Positions 15,239 through 23,785 of a DNA stretch of 40,465 nucleotides are shown piece by piece. This DNA is from CAYMCQ01 sp964389025. GTDB taxonomy: Bacteria > Verrucomicrobiota > Verrucomicrobiia > Limisphaerales > CAYMCQ01. The notes beneath the pieces are model-generated. The model saw only the letters and a list, made by a program, of their open reading frames with translations. It was not told the origin of the DNA and searched no databases. The position numbers and the translations under genes are program-made. The stretch covers positions 1 through 40,465 of the forward strand of contig CAYMCQ010000032.1 in NCBI GenBank assembly GCA_964389025.1, written 5' to 3'. Each line of letters starts with the position of its first letter. The stretch's first letter is position 1.

Positions 15239-16405
15239 TCACTTCGAATCGAGAATTGCGGAGACACTGGCGTGAAAGTCTTTCAGATCTTTTCCAAACT
15301 GATCAGCATTGAAATCCGGCAGCGACTGCGCGCCCTTGAAAAGTTTGTCGAGCGCGGGACTTATTTTTTCGTTCTTCGTCCAGCCGAGGTCGGCGACGAG
15401 GCGATCCAATCCCAAAACCAATCGCTCCGCGCGGCGAGCTTGGATTGGCTGGCCAACTGGATCGGTAACACCATTCGATGGATTCGCAAGTGCCGCCAAA
15501 ACTTTTCGGGTCAAATCTTCAGTCCACGAAATTTTCGCCGCTGCTTTTGCCAGTTCGTCGCTCCATTTTTGCGCCTTCTCAAAATTTTCTGACGACGGTC
15601 TGAAGTTTGTGTCCGGCGGCTTCGGCAAACTTGTTTCAGCCTCGCTGGCCCGGTAAACGAGCCACGTTAATCCCTTCCAGCGATTGATTTCGTTTTCGTT
15701 CGGAGATTTTTCCTCAGCCAACTGCCAACTCGTTTCACGCAACGCAACCGCCTGCCCCACAAGCCACGCCTGCGCGCCGTGCCAGTTCGTTTTCTCGCGC
15801 CAATGTTTCGGCTGCGTGACGGCCTGCCCGTCCAGTTCAAAAATCAATTCAGGATGGCCGGCGGCGCGAAGATCGGAGTCAATGTTTTGGTGGCACGCGA
15901 CGCAGGTGTTCGCCCGGACGTAAAGATTTTTCAGGTCGCGCATCCCGGAAGCGACGCGCATCTCGTGCGTGTAATCCGTCCGCGTGTGCGAGCGGATCCA
16001 TTTCTCCGCCGGGCCGTGGCAATTCTCGCACGAGACGCCTTCCTCGATTTTGAAGTCGGCGGTCTTGCGCCCGGCAGGAATGGTTTGGACGGGAGCATGG
16101 CAAGCCGTGCAACGGTCACTCGTCGTCGGGTCTTTGATTTTCAACACGTCGGCGATGCGTTCTGAGCGCGCGGTGGTGAGCGTGGCGACGGGGCGTTGAT
16201 GGTGGAAATCGCGCTGCGACCAGACTGTGAATTGCCTGCTGATTTCTCCCGCGCCGCCGTGACAACCGCTCGTGCTGCAACTTTGCGAGCCGAGAAATTT
16301 GGGTTGAGCATCGTCAGCAAAGACATTTGTCGCGCCTCCGAATGAGGCGAGCACGGCCGCAAAAAGCGCAGCGGACCATCCGCGACATAAATATTTGCAA
16401 GGCAC
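15239..16405 (-). CDS. Tetraheme cytochrome c, cytochrome c554-like
   Basis: A 388-residue periplasmic cytochrome. After a signal peptide (SAALFAAVLASFGGATNVFA, then DDA) come four heme sites: CSTSGCH (an unusual CX4CH), CTACH, CENCH and CVACH, all within about the first 200 residues. The order and the GCHGG/CxACHxP context resemble the cytochrome c554 family of multiheme electron carriers. The C-terminal half is helical and lacks heme motifs. It is first in the minus-strand set with the porin and the 10-heme protein, and divergent from the membrane reductase, so it is the natural periplasmic shuttle between the two. The GTG at 16405 is preferred; an ATG at 16441 would overlap the divergent gene's start by six bases. 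Confidence 0.85.
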   Translation of the reverse strand: MPCKYLCRGWSAALFAAVLASFGGATNVFADDAQPKFLGSQSCSTSGCHGGAGEISRQFTVWSQRDFHHQRPVATLTTARSERIADVLKIKDPTTSDRCTACHAPVQTIPAGRKTADFKIEEGVSCENCHGPAEKWIRSHTRTDYTHEMRVASGMRDLKNLYVRANTCVACHQNIDSDLRAAGHPELIFELDGQAVTQPKHWREKTNWHGAQAWLVGQAVALRETSWQLAEEKSPNENEINRWKGLTWLVYRASEAETSLPKPPDTNFRPSSENFEKAQKWSDELAKAAAKISWTEDLTRKVLAALANPSNGVTDPVGQPIQARRAERLVLGLDRLVADLGWTKNEKISPALDKLFKGAQSLPDFNADQFGKDLKDFHASVSAILDSK

Positions 16406-16435
16406 GCGTCTTTTGTTATAGCCTCCGTTTCCGAA

Positions 16436-17743
16436 ATGCAAACCCTAATCGAACAGCTTCGTGCTGCGTCCGGAGGCAGCATCGGTTTGACGGTCGGATT
16501 GATCTTGCTTGGACTGTTGATGCTCCAGATCGCCGCAGTCTGCTTCGGGACTTTCAAGCGGATTTATTTCGAGCGCGAGCAGCGCTCGCTCGCCCGCGAG
16601 CGGTTGAAGTTGCAAGTCAAAAGCGCGCGGATGCAAATCCAGGAAGTCGAGCAGATGAAACTTGTCTGGAACGGCTACCGGAAATTCAAGGTCGCCAAAA
16701 AGGTCACCGAGTGCCAGGACGTCTGTTCGTTTTATCTCGCGCCGCACGACGGCAAGCCGCTCCCGCCGTTCAAGCCTGGGCAATACATCACTTTCAATCT
16801 GAACATTCCCAGCCACGGCAAACCGGTGACTCGTTGCTATTCGCTTTCAGACTGCAGTCGTCCGGATCATTACCGTGTCACGATCAAGCGCGCGTTGCCG
16901 CCATCGGATGTTGCGGATGCGAAGCCCGGCGTCGCGTCCTCGTTCTTTTGCGATGGCGTGAAGGAAGGGGACATCCTCGACGTGAAGGCGCCGGGCGGAC
17001 ATTTCTATCTCGACATGTCCGAGGAAAAACCGGTTGTGCTGATCTCCGGCGGCGTCGGTGTCACGCCAATGGTCAGCATGTTGAACGCGATCCTCGAAGC
17101 GAACCAGAAGCGCGAAGTCTGGTTTTTCTTCGGCGGACGGAGCAAATCCGACCACATCTTCAAGGAATACATGGACAAGATGGCCGCCGCGGGCCACGAG
17201 AACGTCCACATGCACGTCTGTTACAGCAAGCCGACACCAAACGACGTCAAGGGGAAGGATTTTCAGCACGAAGGCCGCGTCAGCGTGGAGCTGTTCAAGA
17301 AACTTTTGCCGTCGAACAACTACGAATATTTCCTGTGCGGCCCCGGCCCGTTCATGAAAACCATCACGGACGATCTGGCGGCGTGGGGCGTGCCGGACAA
17401 GAGCGTTCACTTCGAGGCGTTCGGCCCGGCGACGGTCAAGAAGTCCGCGCCGGTGCAAACCGCGCAGGAGACTTCGATGCTCTCCAAAGTTGAAATCACC
17501 TTTGGCCGGAGCAACAAAAAAGTCCGGTGGAATCCGACGAGCGGCGCGACTTCGCTGCTGGAATTCGCCGAGGCGAACGGAATTTCCATTGACGCAGGCT
17601 GCCGCGCTGGAAGTTGTCTGTCGTGCAAAGTCGCCATCAAATCCGGCGAGGTCGAGTATCTGACTCCGCCCGGAGAATGTGAAGCCGGCTCGTGCCTCAC
17701 TTGCATCTGCAAACCGAAGAGCAACCTCGTTCTCGACGCCTAA
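16436..17743 (+). CDS. Membrane-anchored FAD/NAD(P)H reductase with C-terminal 2Fe-2S domain
   Basis: A 435-residue electron-transfer flavoprotein. An N-terminal membrane helix (LTVGLILLGLLMLQIAAV) is followed by a basic coiled segment. Next comes a ferredoxin-reductase module with the FAD motif RCYSLS (about residue 140), the NAD(P) motif ISGGVGVTPM and the terminal FLCGPGPFM. At the C-terminus lies a plant-type 2Fe-2S domain with CRAGSCLSC and a downstream cysteine. The order membrane helix, flavin, 2Fe-2S differs from NqrF, where the 2Fe-2S domain comes first. It should take electrons from NAD(P)H and pass them to a membrane or soluble carrier. Eight bases separate its stop from the next gene. 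It is divergent from the tetraheme cytochrome. Confidence 0.9.
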   Translation: MQTLIEQLRAASGGSIGLTVGLILLGLLMLQIAAVCFGTFKRIYFEREQRSLARERLKLQVKSARMQIQEVEQMKLVWNGYRKFKVAKKVTECQDVCSFYLAPHDGKPLPPFKPGQYITFNLNIPSHGKPVTRCYSLSDCSRPDHYRVTIKRALPPSDVADAKPGVASSFFCDGVKEGDILDVKAPGGHFYLDMSEEKPVVLISGGVGVTPMVSMLNAILEANQKREVWFFFGGRSKSDHIFKEYMDKMAAAGHENVHMHVCYSKPTPNDVKGKDFQHEGRVSVELFKKLLPSNNYEYFLCGPGPFMKTITDDLAAWGVPDKSVHFEAFGPATVKKSAPVQTAQETSMLSKVEITFGRSNKKVRWNPTSGATSLLEFAEANGISIDAGCRAGSCLSCKVAIKSGEVEYLTPPGECEAGSCLTCICKPKSNLVLDA

Positions 17744-17751
17744 AAGTTGTC

Positions 17752-19470
17752 ATGCCCGACGCCACGCCAACCGCCAAAGGCCCGCAGCGCGTTCCGTTCG
17801 ATCCCGAGATGAGCGACGCGGCGGTTGACCGCATCCTGGGCATCGCGCCGTTCTCGAAGATGAACCCGGACAATTTCCGCCGGGTCTCGTTGCGCGACAT
17901 CATCAAGCTCGACACGCGCATCAAACGATTCCGAAAGGGTGAAATCGTCGTGCGCCAGGGCGATTACGGCACGTCGGCGTTCCTCATCATCTCCGGCAAC
18001 GTGCGCGTCGTGCTTTCGCCCGGCCTGCCGCCGTCGCTGCTGGGCCGGCGCCAGACCGCGAAGAAAAACATTTTCAGCGTCATCGCGCAGCTATGGACAA
18101 ATCCCAAGGAGCCGGAAAGTTTCAAGGCGTCGGAACTGCGTCAGGACGCCGGCGTGGCCGCGCGGCGCGACAGCAGCGATGAAGTCAAAGTTTTCCTTCA
18201 GGACATTCCGCGCCTGCTCGACCGCCACAAGACCGTCATCATCGAAACGGGCGAAGTCTTCGGCGAAATCGCCGCGTTGAGCCGCATGCCGCGCAGCGCC
18301 ACGATCTTTTGCGAGACCGATGACGCCGAGCTGCTGGAAATCCGCTGGCAGGGCTTGCGCGATTTCATGAAGGGCGACGACCACCTGCGCAATCACATTG
18401 ATGAGATTTACCGTCAGCGCGCCCTGGCGACTGCGCTGCGCGAAGTCCCCGTTTTCAAAAATCTTTCTGATGAGGCGTTGAAACAAGTCATCGAGCAGAC
18501 GCACTTCGCCACGCACGGCGAATACGATTGGTCGGGCGAATACAAAAAAGTCCTCAAAGATTCCGCGTCCGGCCAGCGCAAGCAGGAACCGTCCATCGCC
18601 GACGAAGGCGATTATCCGAACGGCGTCGTGCTCATCAAATCCGGTTTCGCGCGCGTCAGCCAGAAATTCGGCAACGGCCATCGCACGCTGAATTATCTCG
18701 GCGCGGGACAGATTTACGGTTTGCAGGAAATCGCCCACAACTGGCGCAACCCCAAGGCGCATGTCCCGTTGCAATACACCTTGCGCGTCATCGGCTACAC
18801 GCACGTCATCATCATCCCGACGCACGTCATGGAAGAAGTCGTCCTGCCGAACGCGCCGGAAATGCTGTTGCCGCCGCCCGTTGACCTCTCGGAAAAGGAA
18901 GACGCGAAGCCTGCCCACTTCGACGCGAGCGCAAAGATCGGCGCAGACACCTTGGAATTCCTGACCGAGAACCGTTTCTTCAACGGCACGGCCACGATGG
19001 TCATTGATTTGGATCGCTGCACGCGCTGCGACGATTGCGTGCGCGCCTGCGCCGCATCGCATGACAATAACCCGCGCTTCCTCCGCCACGGCCCCATCAA
19101 CGGCAAGCTCATGATCGCCAACGCCTGCATGCACTGCGTTGACCCGATTTGCATGATCGGTTGCCCGACCGGAGCGATCCACCGTAGTTCATTTGGCGGA
19201 CAGGTTGTCATCAACCCCGTCACCTGCATCGGTTGCCAGATCTGTTTCAACAACTGTCCCTATGACGCGATTCGCATGGTGGAAATCCGCGACGAGAACG
19301 GCGTTTTGATGATGGACTCGAAAATGAAGCCGGTGATGAAAGCCACCAAGTGCGACCTCTGTATCGAACAGATCGGCGGCCCCTCCTGCCAGCGCGCCTG
19401 TCCACACGGCGCACTCGCGCGCGTGAACATGAACGACCTTGACAGTTTTGCGAATTGGTTGAGGCGGTAA
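17752..19470 (+). CDS. Cyclic-nucleotide-binding domains fused to a four-cluster ferredoxin
   Basis: A 572-residue cytoplasmic protein with no signal peptide. The N-terminal two thirds hold two cNMP-binding-type beta rolls: FRKGEIVVRQGDYGTSAFLIISGNV with a later GEVFGEIAALSRMPRSATI in the first, and GVVLIKSGFARV with LGAGQIYGLQEIA in the second. From about residue 420 there is an HybA/NrfC-type ferredoxin: CTRCDDCVRAC, CMHCVDPICMIGC, CIGCQICFNNC and CDLCIEQIGGPSCQRAC, enough for four 4Fe-4S clusters. It probably receives or donates electrons for the reductase encoded just upstream, with ligand binding as a switch; that control role is inferred. The ATG at 17752 starts eight bases after the reductase stop. 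Confidence 0.88.
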   Translation: MPDATPTAKGPQRVPFDPEMSDAAVDRILGIAPFSKMNPDNFRRVSLRDIIKLDTRIKRFRKGEIVVRQGDYGTSAFLIISGNVRVVLSPGLPPSLLGRRQTAKKNIFSVIAQLWTNPKEPESFKASELRQDAGVAARRDSSDEVKVFLQDIPRLLDRHKTVIIETGEVFGEIAALSRMPRSATIFCETDDAELLEIRWQGLRDFMKGDDHLRNHIDEIYRQRALATALREVPVFKNLSDEALKQVIEQTHFATHGEYDWSGEYKKVLKDSASGQRKQEPSIADEGDYPNGVVLIKSGFARVSQKFGNGHRTLNYLGAGQIYGLQEIAHNWRNPKAHVPLQYTLRVIGYTHVIIIPTHVMEEVVLPNAPEMLLPPPVDLSEKEDAKPAHFDASAKIGADTLEFLTENRFFNGTATMVIDLDRCTRCDDCVRACAASHDNNPRFLRHGPINGKLMIANACMHCVDPICMIGCPTGAIHRSSFGGQVVINPVTCIGCQICFNNCPYDAIRMVEIRDENGVLMMDSKMKPVMKATKCDLCIEQIGGPSCQRACPHGALARVNMNDLDSFANWLRR

Positions 19471-19475
19471 AACTC

Positions 19476-19555
19476 TTCGGAGGGCGAAGCTCCGCGACAC
19501 CCTAAAATCTCTTTTCGAACCATGTCGGGGCGTCGTAGAACTCCGCCCTCCGAAG
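19476..19555. repeat. Palindrome of the CGGAGGGCG type, copy 1
   Basis: Inverted arms TTCGGAGGGCGAAGCTCCG and its counterpart GAACTCCGCCCTCCGAA lie six bases after the ferredoxin stop. Same family as 32121-32194 and 38171-38236. It could act as a terminator for the reductase operon. Confidence 0.8.
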
Positions 19556-20023
19556 TTTTTGATGAGTGCGGCGCAGTTCCGAGGTTTTGGTTTTCTCGGC
19601 GACGGCGATTCAGATTTCCGGCGTCAACACGCCTTCCATGTCCAAAGTGACGATTGATTGTTTCACGGCGCGGGAGTTTTTCAGAGCTGCGCCAAGAAAT
19701 CCAGGCAGGATTAACAAGATGGTCAGGCTTTATAACAAAACCACTACCGAAAGTCCTCACTCGCGCGTGGCTCAATTCGCGAGGACACCGTCTGGGTGAT
19801 GGCGAACATAAACGTCAAGAGTTGCTTGGACTGCTTGGAAAACTTCCACCACCGCAATCTGATTCATACAGTGATCGTTGGGTTGGGAGCAAACCTGTTG
19901 TTGACATGGAGAGCATGCTGTTCGCTTGTAAATAAATCGTCCCGTAGCTTGTTGAGGCGCTGTCAAATTTGGATCAGCGGGACCGTATAACCCGATTACT
20001 GGAACCTTAAGCGTTGCCGCGAG
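19556..20023. other. Intergenic stretch without a recognisable gene
   Basis: About 470 bases. The only recognisable item is a degenerate fragment of the AGGATTAAC repeat near 19708. Short open frames exist on both strands but show no family motifs, and the base composition is more AT-rich than the flanks. It holds the promoter region of the ADP-ribosylglycohydrolase gene. Confidence 0.5.
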
Positions 20024-20977
20024 ATGCTGGCGTATTCAGAGCGGCGCGAAGTCTTTCGCCGCCCCCCCCCCGACCATGCCGAAAGGATGCAGCGCGCTCT
20101 GCTTTCGCTTGAAGGTCTGGCCATTGGTGACGCCGTGGGCGAGATGCTCGCGTATCGCCACAAAGACGCGGCTCGAATTATTGAGCACGGATTGCCTTCC
20201 GGCCCGTGGTTTCACACTGACGATACAGAGATGGCGCTTTCGATTGTCGAAGTGCTGAAGCTCTACGGCCACGTTCATCAAGACGCACTCGCCCGCCGAT
20301 TTGCTTGGCGATTTGAACGCGAACCCGACCGAGGTTACGGGAGCATGACACGAATGCAGATGAACGAAATCATTCGTGGCGGCGATTGGCGTCAGGGCGC
20401 AGCTTCTGCGTTTGGTGGGCAAGGCTCGATGGGAAATGGCGGCGCGATGCGGGTAGCTCCGCTCAGTGCTTATTTCGCTGACGATTTGCCTCGCGTCGTT
20501 CAAGAGGCACGAGCGTCTGCCCTCGTCACCCACACTCATCCCGAAGGTGTTGCTGGAACGATTGCCGTTGCCGTCGCTGCTGCGATGGCGTGGCGGTTGC
20601 GAGAGGATAACGCGCCGATGCGCGCAGCCAAATTGTTCGAAGCTGTTCTCGACTCCACGGCAGAGAGCAAAGTCCGGCGCAGTATTCTCATCGCGTCCCA
20701 GACGCCTGCAACCGTTCCCATTGAAGCGGTAGCGAAGGCTCTCGGCAACGGTTCACTGGTCACCGCGCCAGACACCGTGCCCTTCACGCTTTGGTGCGCT
20801 GCTTACCATCTCGACGACTTTGTTCAAGCTCTCGCAGTGACGATTTCTGCGGGCGGCGACTGCGATACGAACGCAGCGATTGTCGGTGGAATCGTAGCAC
20901 TGTCGGTTGGAGGCAACGGAATTCCAGCCGATTGGAAGAAAGAAAAGGAAGCATTCCCAAAGAGTTTAGCAGGATGA
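20024..20977 (+). CDS. ADP-ribosylglycohydrolase family protein
   Basis: A 317-residue member of the DraG/ADP-ribosylglycohydrolase family, which removes ADP-ribose from proteins or small molecules using two metal ions. Motifs present: GLAIGDAVGEML, the metal-binding HTDDTEMAL, GNGGAMRVAPL, THTHPEG and the second metal site GGDCDTNAAIVGG. All metal ligands expected of the family seem present. A run of ten C bases (20062-20071) lies 41 bases into the frame, before the domain. The family core starts at MQRALLSLEG, so an ATG at 20087 is a realistic alternative start, which would put the C tract in the leader. No ADP-ribosyltransferase partner is nearby. Confidence 0.88.
   Translation: MLAYSERREVFRRPPPDHAERMQRALLSLEGLAIGDAVGEMLAYRHKDAARIIEHGLPSGPWFHTDDTEMALSIVEVLKLYGHVHQDALARRFAWRFEREPDRGYGSMTRMQMNEIIRGGDWRQGAASAFGGQGSMGNGGAMRVAPLSAYFADDLPRVVQEARASALVTHTHPEGVAGTIAVAVAAAMAWRLREDNAPMRAAKLFEAVLDSTAESKVRRSILIASQTPATVPIEAVAKALGNGSLVTAPDTVPFTLWCAAYHLDDFVQALAVTISAGGDCDTNAAIVGGIVALSVGGNGIPADWKKEKEAFPKSLAG
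20062..20071. repeat. C10 homopolymer tract at the 5' end of the glycohydrolase gene
   Basis: Ten consecutive C bases. From the ATG at 20024 the tract encodes part of RRPPPD; from 20087 it lies 15 bases upstream of the start. Tracts of this kind are prone to slippage, though sequencing error must be excluded. Confidence 0.7.
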
Positions 20978-21082
20978 CCAAGCGACCAACTTCATGTTGC
21001 ATCTGCAACATAAACTTGTCCTGCGTCACGCGCGGCCTGCGCCGGTTTTTTCGGGGTTGAACGTGCGTCCGCCTTCGCCGGG

Positions 21083-21298
21083 CTACGGCGGGACAGGCAG
21101 TTGCCGACCGGCTTCGCGCAGCACTTCCACCCGCCGCCGCCACGCCTTCGCCACCGCGTCGTTCCGCAGCGCGCTCCCGCCACTGCGGGACTCCGCCAGC
21201 ACCTTCAGATGCCATGCATAACGGCGGTTGATGCGCTCGAAGTCCCACGCGCCCGCGACGAAGCAGAAAGTCTTTCCTTCCTCTCTGAACAGTTTCAG
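21083..21298 (-). pseudogene. Truncated gene remnant, possibly a PaaX-type regulator tail
   Basis: A 71-codon open stretch with protein-like character: FREEGKTFCFVAGAWDFERI, then NRRYAWHLKVLAES, then AWRRRVEVLREAGRQL and a stop. A TAG lies immediately before it and no ATG, GTG or TTG opens it, so the 5' part has been lost. The WDFxxINxRYxxHLxVL pattern reminds me of PaaX-like regulators, but I cannot confirm this. The rest of 20978-21344 shows no gene. Confidence 0.35.
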
Positions 21299-21344
21299 CT
21301 ATAATCGGTCAAACACCCGTGCTATTTTACGGCACTTGAAAATC

Positions 21345-23735
21345 ATGACTAAAATTTTTGCCAGCAGGTTGGCAGTCCTTCTGATTTGTTTGCAGGCCGC
21401 GCTGCTGACACTTTTTTCCGCTCCGACGGAACGGAAATCGCCGGTCGAAAACTCAACGGCATCGGCTGCCGAAACCAACCCTGACCGCCTCAAGCCCGGC
21501 CCTGACGAAGCGCAAATAGCCAGGCTCGCCGCGCAGATGCTCGAGCGATTTCATTACTCGCATCATTCCATTGACGACACCATTTCGAGCAATCTGCTCA
21601 CGCGCTTCATGAATGACCTTGACCCGCAGCACGTCCATTTTCTTCAGGCGGACGTTGCGGAATTCGACATCTACCGCGACAAGCTCGACGACCTGCTTTT
21701 GAAACGCGGCGACGTCTCACCCGCAAGGCAGATTTTTTCGCGTTTTTTTCAGCGACTTCAGGAACACATGGCGTTCGTGAGCGAGTTGTTGAAGACGGAC
21801 AAATTCGATTTCTCCGGCCATGAGCGCGTCACACTGAATCGCAAAGACATGCCTTATCCGAAAAATCTTGCCGAGGCGAAAAAACTTTGGCGCGACCGGC
21901 TGCGCTATGAGTATCTGGAGGAAAAATTGAACCGCTCGCATCCGGCAAAAAGCAACGGCACAAAGGTTGAGAAAACCAAAACATCCAAGGAAATCCACAA
22001 CGAGATCGTCGAGCTTTTCGAGCACCGCAACGCGCGCACGCTGAAAATGTTCAAGGAGTGGGACGCGGACGACGTTCTGGAGACTTATCTCACGACGCTC
22101 GCGCACCTTTACGATCCGCACTCGGATTATCTCGGCAAGTCGCAGCTCGAAAGTTTTTCCATCAGCATGAACCTCGCGCTTTTTGGGATCGGCGCAAAAT
22201 TGCAGACCGACGAGGATGGCACTTGCAAAATCAGCGAACTGGTTGCCGCCGCCCCGGCGGACAAAAGCAAAAAAATCAAACCCGGCGATAAAATCATCGG
22301 CGTCGCCCAGGGCGACCAGCCGTCCGTGGACGTCGTGGACATGCCCATCAACAAAGTGGTCAGCCTCATTCGCGGAAAAAAAGGGACTGAAGTGCGCCTG
22401 ACCGTCATCCCCGTGGACGCACCTTCGACGCGCAAAGTCGTTGCGTTGATCCGCGACGAAATCAAGATGGAAGAATCTTACGCCAAAGGAAAAATCATCG
22501 AGCTGCCGACCGGGAAAGACGCGAGCTTCCGCATCGGCGTGATTGATTTGCCTTCGTTCTACGCGCCGATGGACGTGTCCGCGTCGAACAATCGCGACAA
22601 GGCCTCCGTGCCGCGTTACACAAGCAGGGACGTCGACAAGCTGCTCAGGAAATTCAAAGAGCAGAAAGTCAGCGGCGTCATTCTGGACTTGCGGCGCAAT
22701 GGCGGCGGCTCGCTCGAAGAAGCCATCAGAGTCACCGGCCTGTTCATCAAGACTGGCCCGGTCGTGCAGGTCAAAGACTCGGATGGCACTGAGACCGTGG
22801 ACAAAGACCTCGACCCCTCCGTGCTTTACGACGGGCCGCTGGTCGTGCTCACCAGCCGGTTCAGCGCGTCGGCGTCGGAGATCGTGGCGGGCGCGTTGCA
22901 GGATTATGGCCGCGCGTTGATTGTTGGCGAATCTTCGACTCACGGGAAGGGAACCGTCCAGAGCTTGAACGGGTTGAGCACGTTTTTAAAAGAGAGAATG
23001 GCAACGAACGACCCCGGCGCGTTGAAAGTGACGATCCGGAAGTTTTATCGCCCGAGCGGCTCATCCACGCAACTCAAAGGCGTGGTGCCAGATATAATCT
23101 TGCCGTCGAGGTGGAACGTCTGGGAAGGCATCGGCGAAAATTCGATCCCGAACGCCCTGCCGTGGGACACGATTGAAAACGCTGAGTTCGAGCGCCTGAA
23201 CCGCGTAGAACCTTACCTCCAGGAACTGCGCCGGCGTTCTGAAAGCCGCGTGGCCGCTGACAAGGAGTTCGGATACGTGCGCGAGGACATCGCGGATTAT
23301 CTCAAGCATCAGAAGGACAAAATCGTCACGCTGAACGAAACCGAGTTGCTCAAGGAGCGCGAAGAAGCGGTCGCCAAGGAAAAAGCCCGCGACAACGAAC
23401 GCCGCGCGCGGAAGGGACCGGATGAAAAAGTTTACGACATCACGCTGAAATTCATCGCCGAGGAAAAAGGGTTGCCGCCGCCGACGCTCAAGACCAATTC
23501 ACACAGCGCCCTGCCTGTGAAAAAAACTGAGGCGGAGCGCGTGGAACAAGACACCACAGTCGCAGTTGAACCGGAAGCGAAGGCGGAAGCGGAAAATCCA
23601 GAGCCTGAAAAGCCGCACGTTGATCCGCAACTGGCCGAAGCAGAGCACATTTTGACCGATTACCTTTCGCTGCTGCCGAAGGAAACGATCCTGACCATCA
23701 ATCACGCAAACGACGCGGTTGCCGACAAGCCGTGA
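21345..23735 (+). CDS. Tail-specific (C-terminal processing) protease, Prc/Tsp type
   Basis: A 796-residue periplasmic S41 serine protease that degrades proteins from their C-termini. It has a hydrophobic leader (LAVLLICLQAALLTLFSA), then the N-terminal helical Tsp domain (LLTRFMNDLDPQHVHFLQ), a PDZ domain at about residues 235-345 with FGIGAKLQTDEDG and IKPGDKIIGVAQG, and the catalytic domain. The serine cluster SASASE lies near residue 506 and the lysine in HGKGTVQ near 534, matching the Ser-Lys dyad. After the catalytic part are a DUF3340-like helical region and a charged tail with PEAKAEAENPEPEKP. Length is in the normal range of the long Prc subfamily. The ATG at 21345 directly precedes the leader. 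Confidence 0.92.
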   Translation: MTKIFASRLAVLLICLQAALLTLFSAPTERKSPVENSTASAAETNPDRLKPGPDEAQIARLAAQMLERFHYSHHSIDDTISSNLLTRFMNDLDPQHVHFLQADVAEFDIYRDKLDDLLLKRGDVSPARQIFSRFFQRLQEHMAFVSELLKTDKFDFSGHERVTLNRKDMPYPKNLAEAKKLWRDRLRYEYLEEKLNRSHPAKSNGTKVEKTKTSKEIHNEIVELFEHRNARTLKMFKEWDADDVLETYLTTLAHLYDPHSDYLGKSQLESFSISMNLALFGIGAKLQTDEDGTCKISELVAAAPADKSKKIKPGDKIIGVAQGDQPSVDVVDMPINKVVSLIRGKKGTEVRLTVIPVDAPSTRKVVALIRDEIKMEESYAKGKIIELPTGKDASFRIGVIDLPSFYAPMDVSASNNRDKASVPRYTSRDVDKLLRKFKEQKVSGVILDLRRNGGGSLEEAIRVTGLFIKTGPVVQVKDSDGTETVDKDLDPSVLYDGPLVVLTSRFSASASEIVAGALQDYGRALIVGESSTHGKGTVQSLNGLSTFLKERMATNDPGALKVTIRKFYRPSGSSTQLKGVVPDIILPSRWNVWEGIGENSIPNALPWDTIENAEFERLNRVEPYLQELRRRSESRVAADKEFGYVREDIADYLKHQKDKIVTLNETELLKEREEAVAKEKARDNERRARKGPDEKVYDITLKFIAEEKGLPPPTLKTNSHSALPVKKTEAERVEQDTTVAVEPEAKAEAENPEPEKPHVDPQLAEAEHILTDYLSLLPKETILTINHANDAVADKP

Positions 23736-23761
23736 AAGCTGTTTCACCCGCCAAAAATCAC

Positions 23762-23785
23762 GGGCGCTGAGGACGGCGCGTCCTG
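23762..23785. repeat. Remnant palindrome between convergent genes
   Basis: GGGCGCTGAGGACGGCGCG matches the right part of the palindrome at 15115-15217. It lies in the 50-base gap between the convergent protease and spherulin-like genes and may serve as a terminator. Confidence 0.5.

Noticed and set aside
21717..22943. Minus-strand frame of 408 codons opposite the tail-specific protease
   Set aside because: Antisense of a gene with a PDZ domain and the Ser-Lys dyad; composition typical of a shadow.
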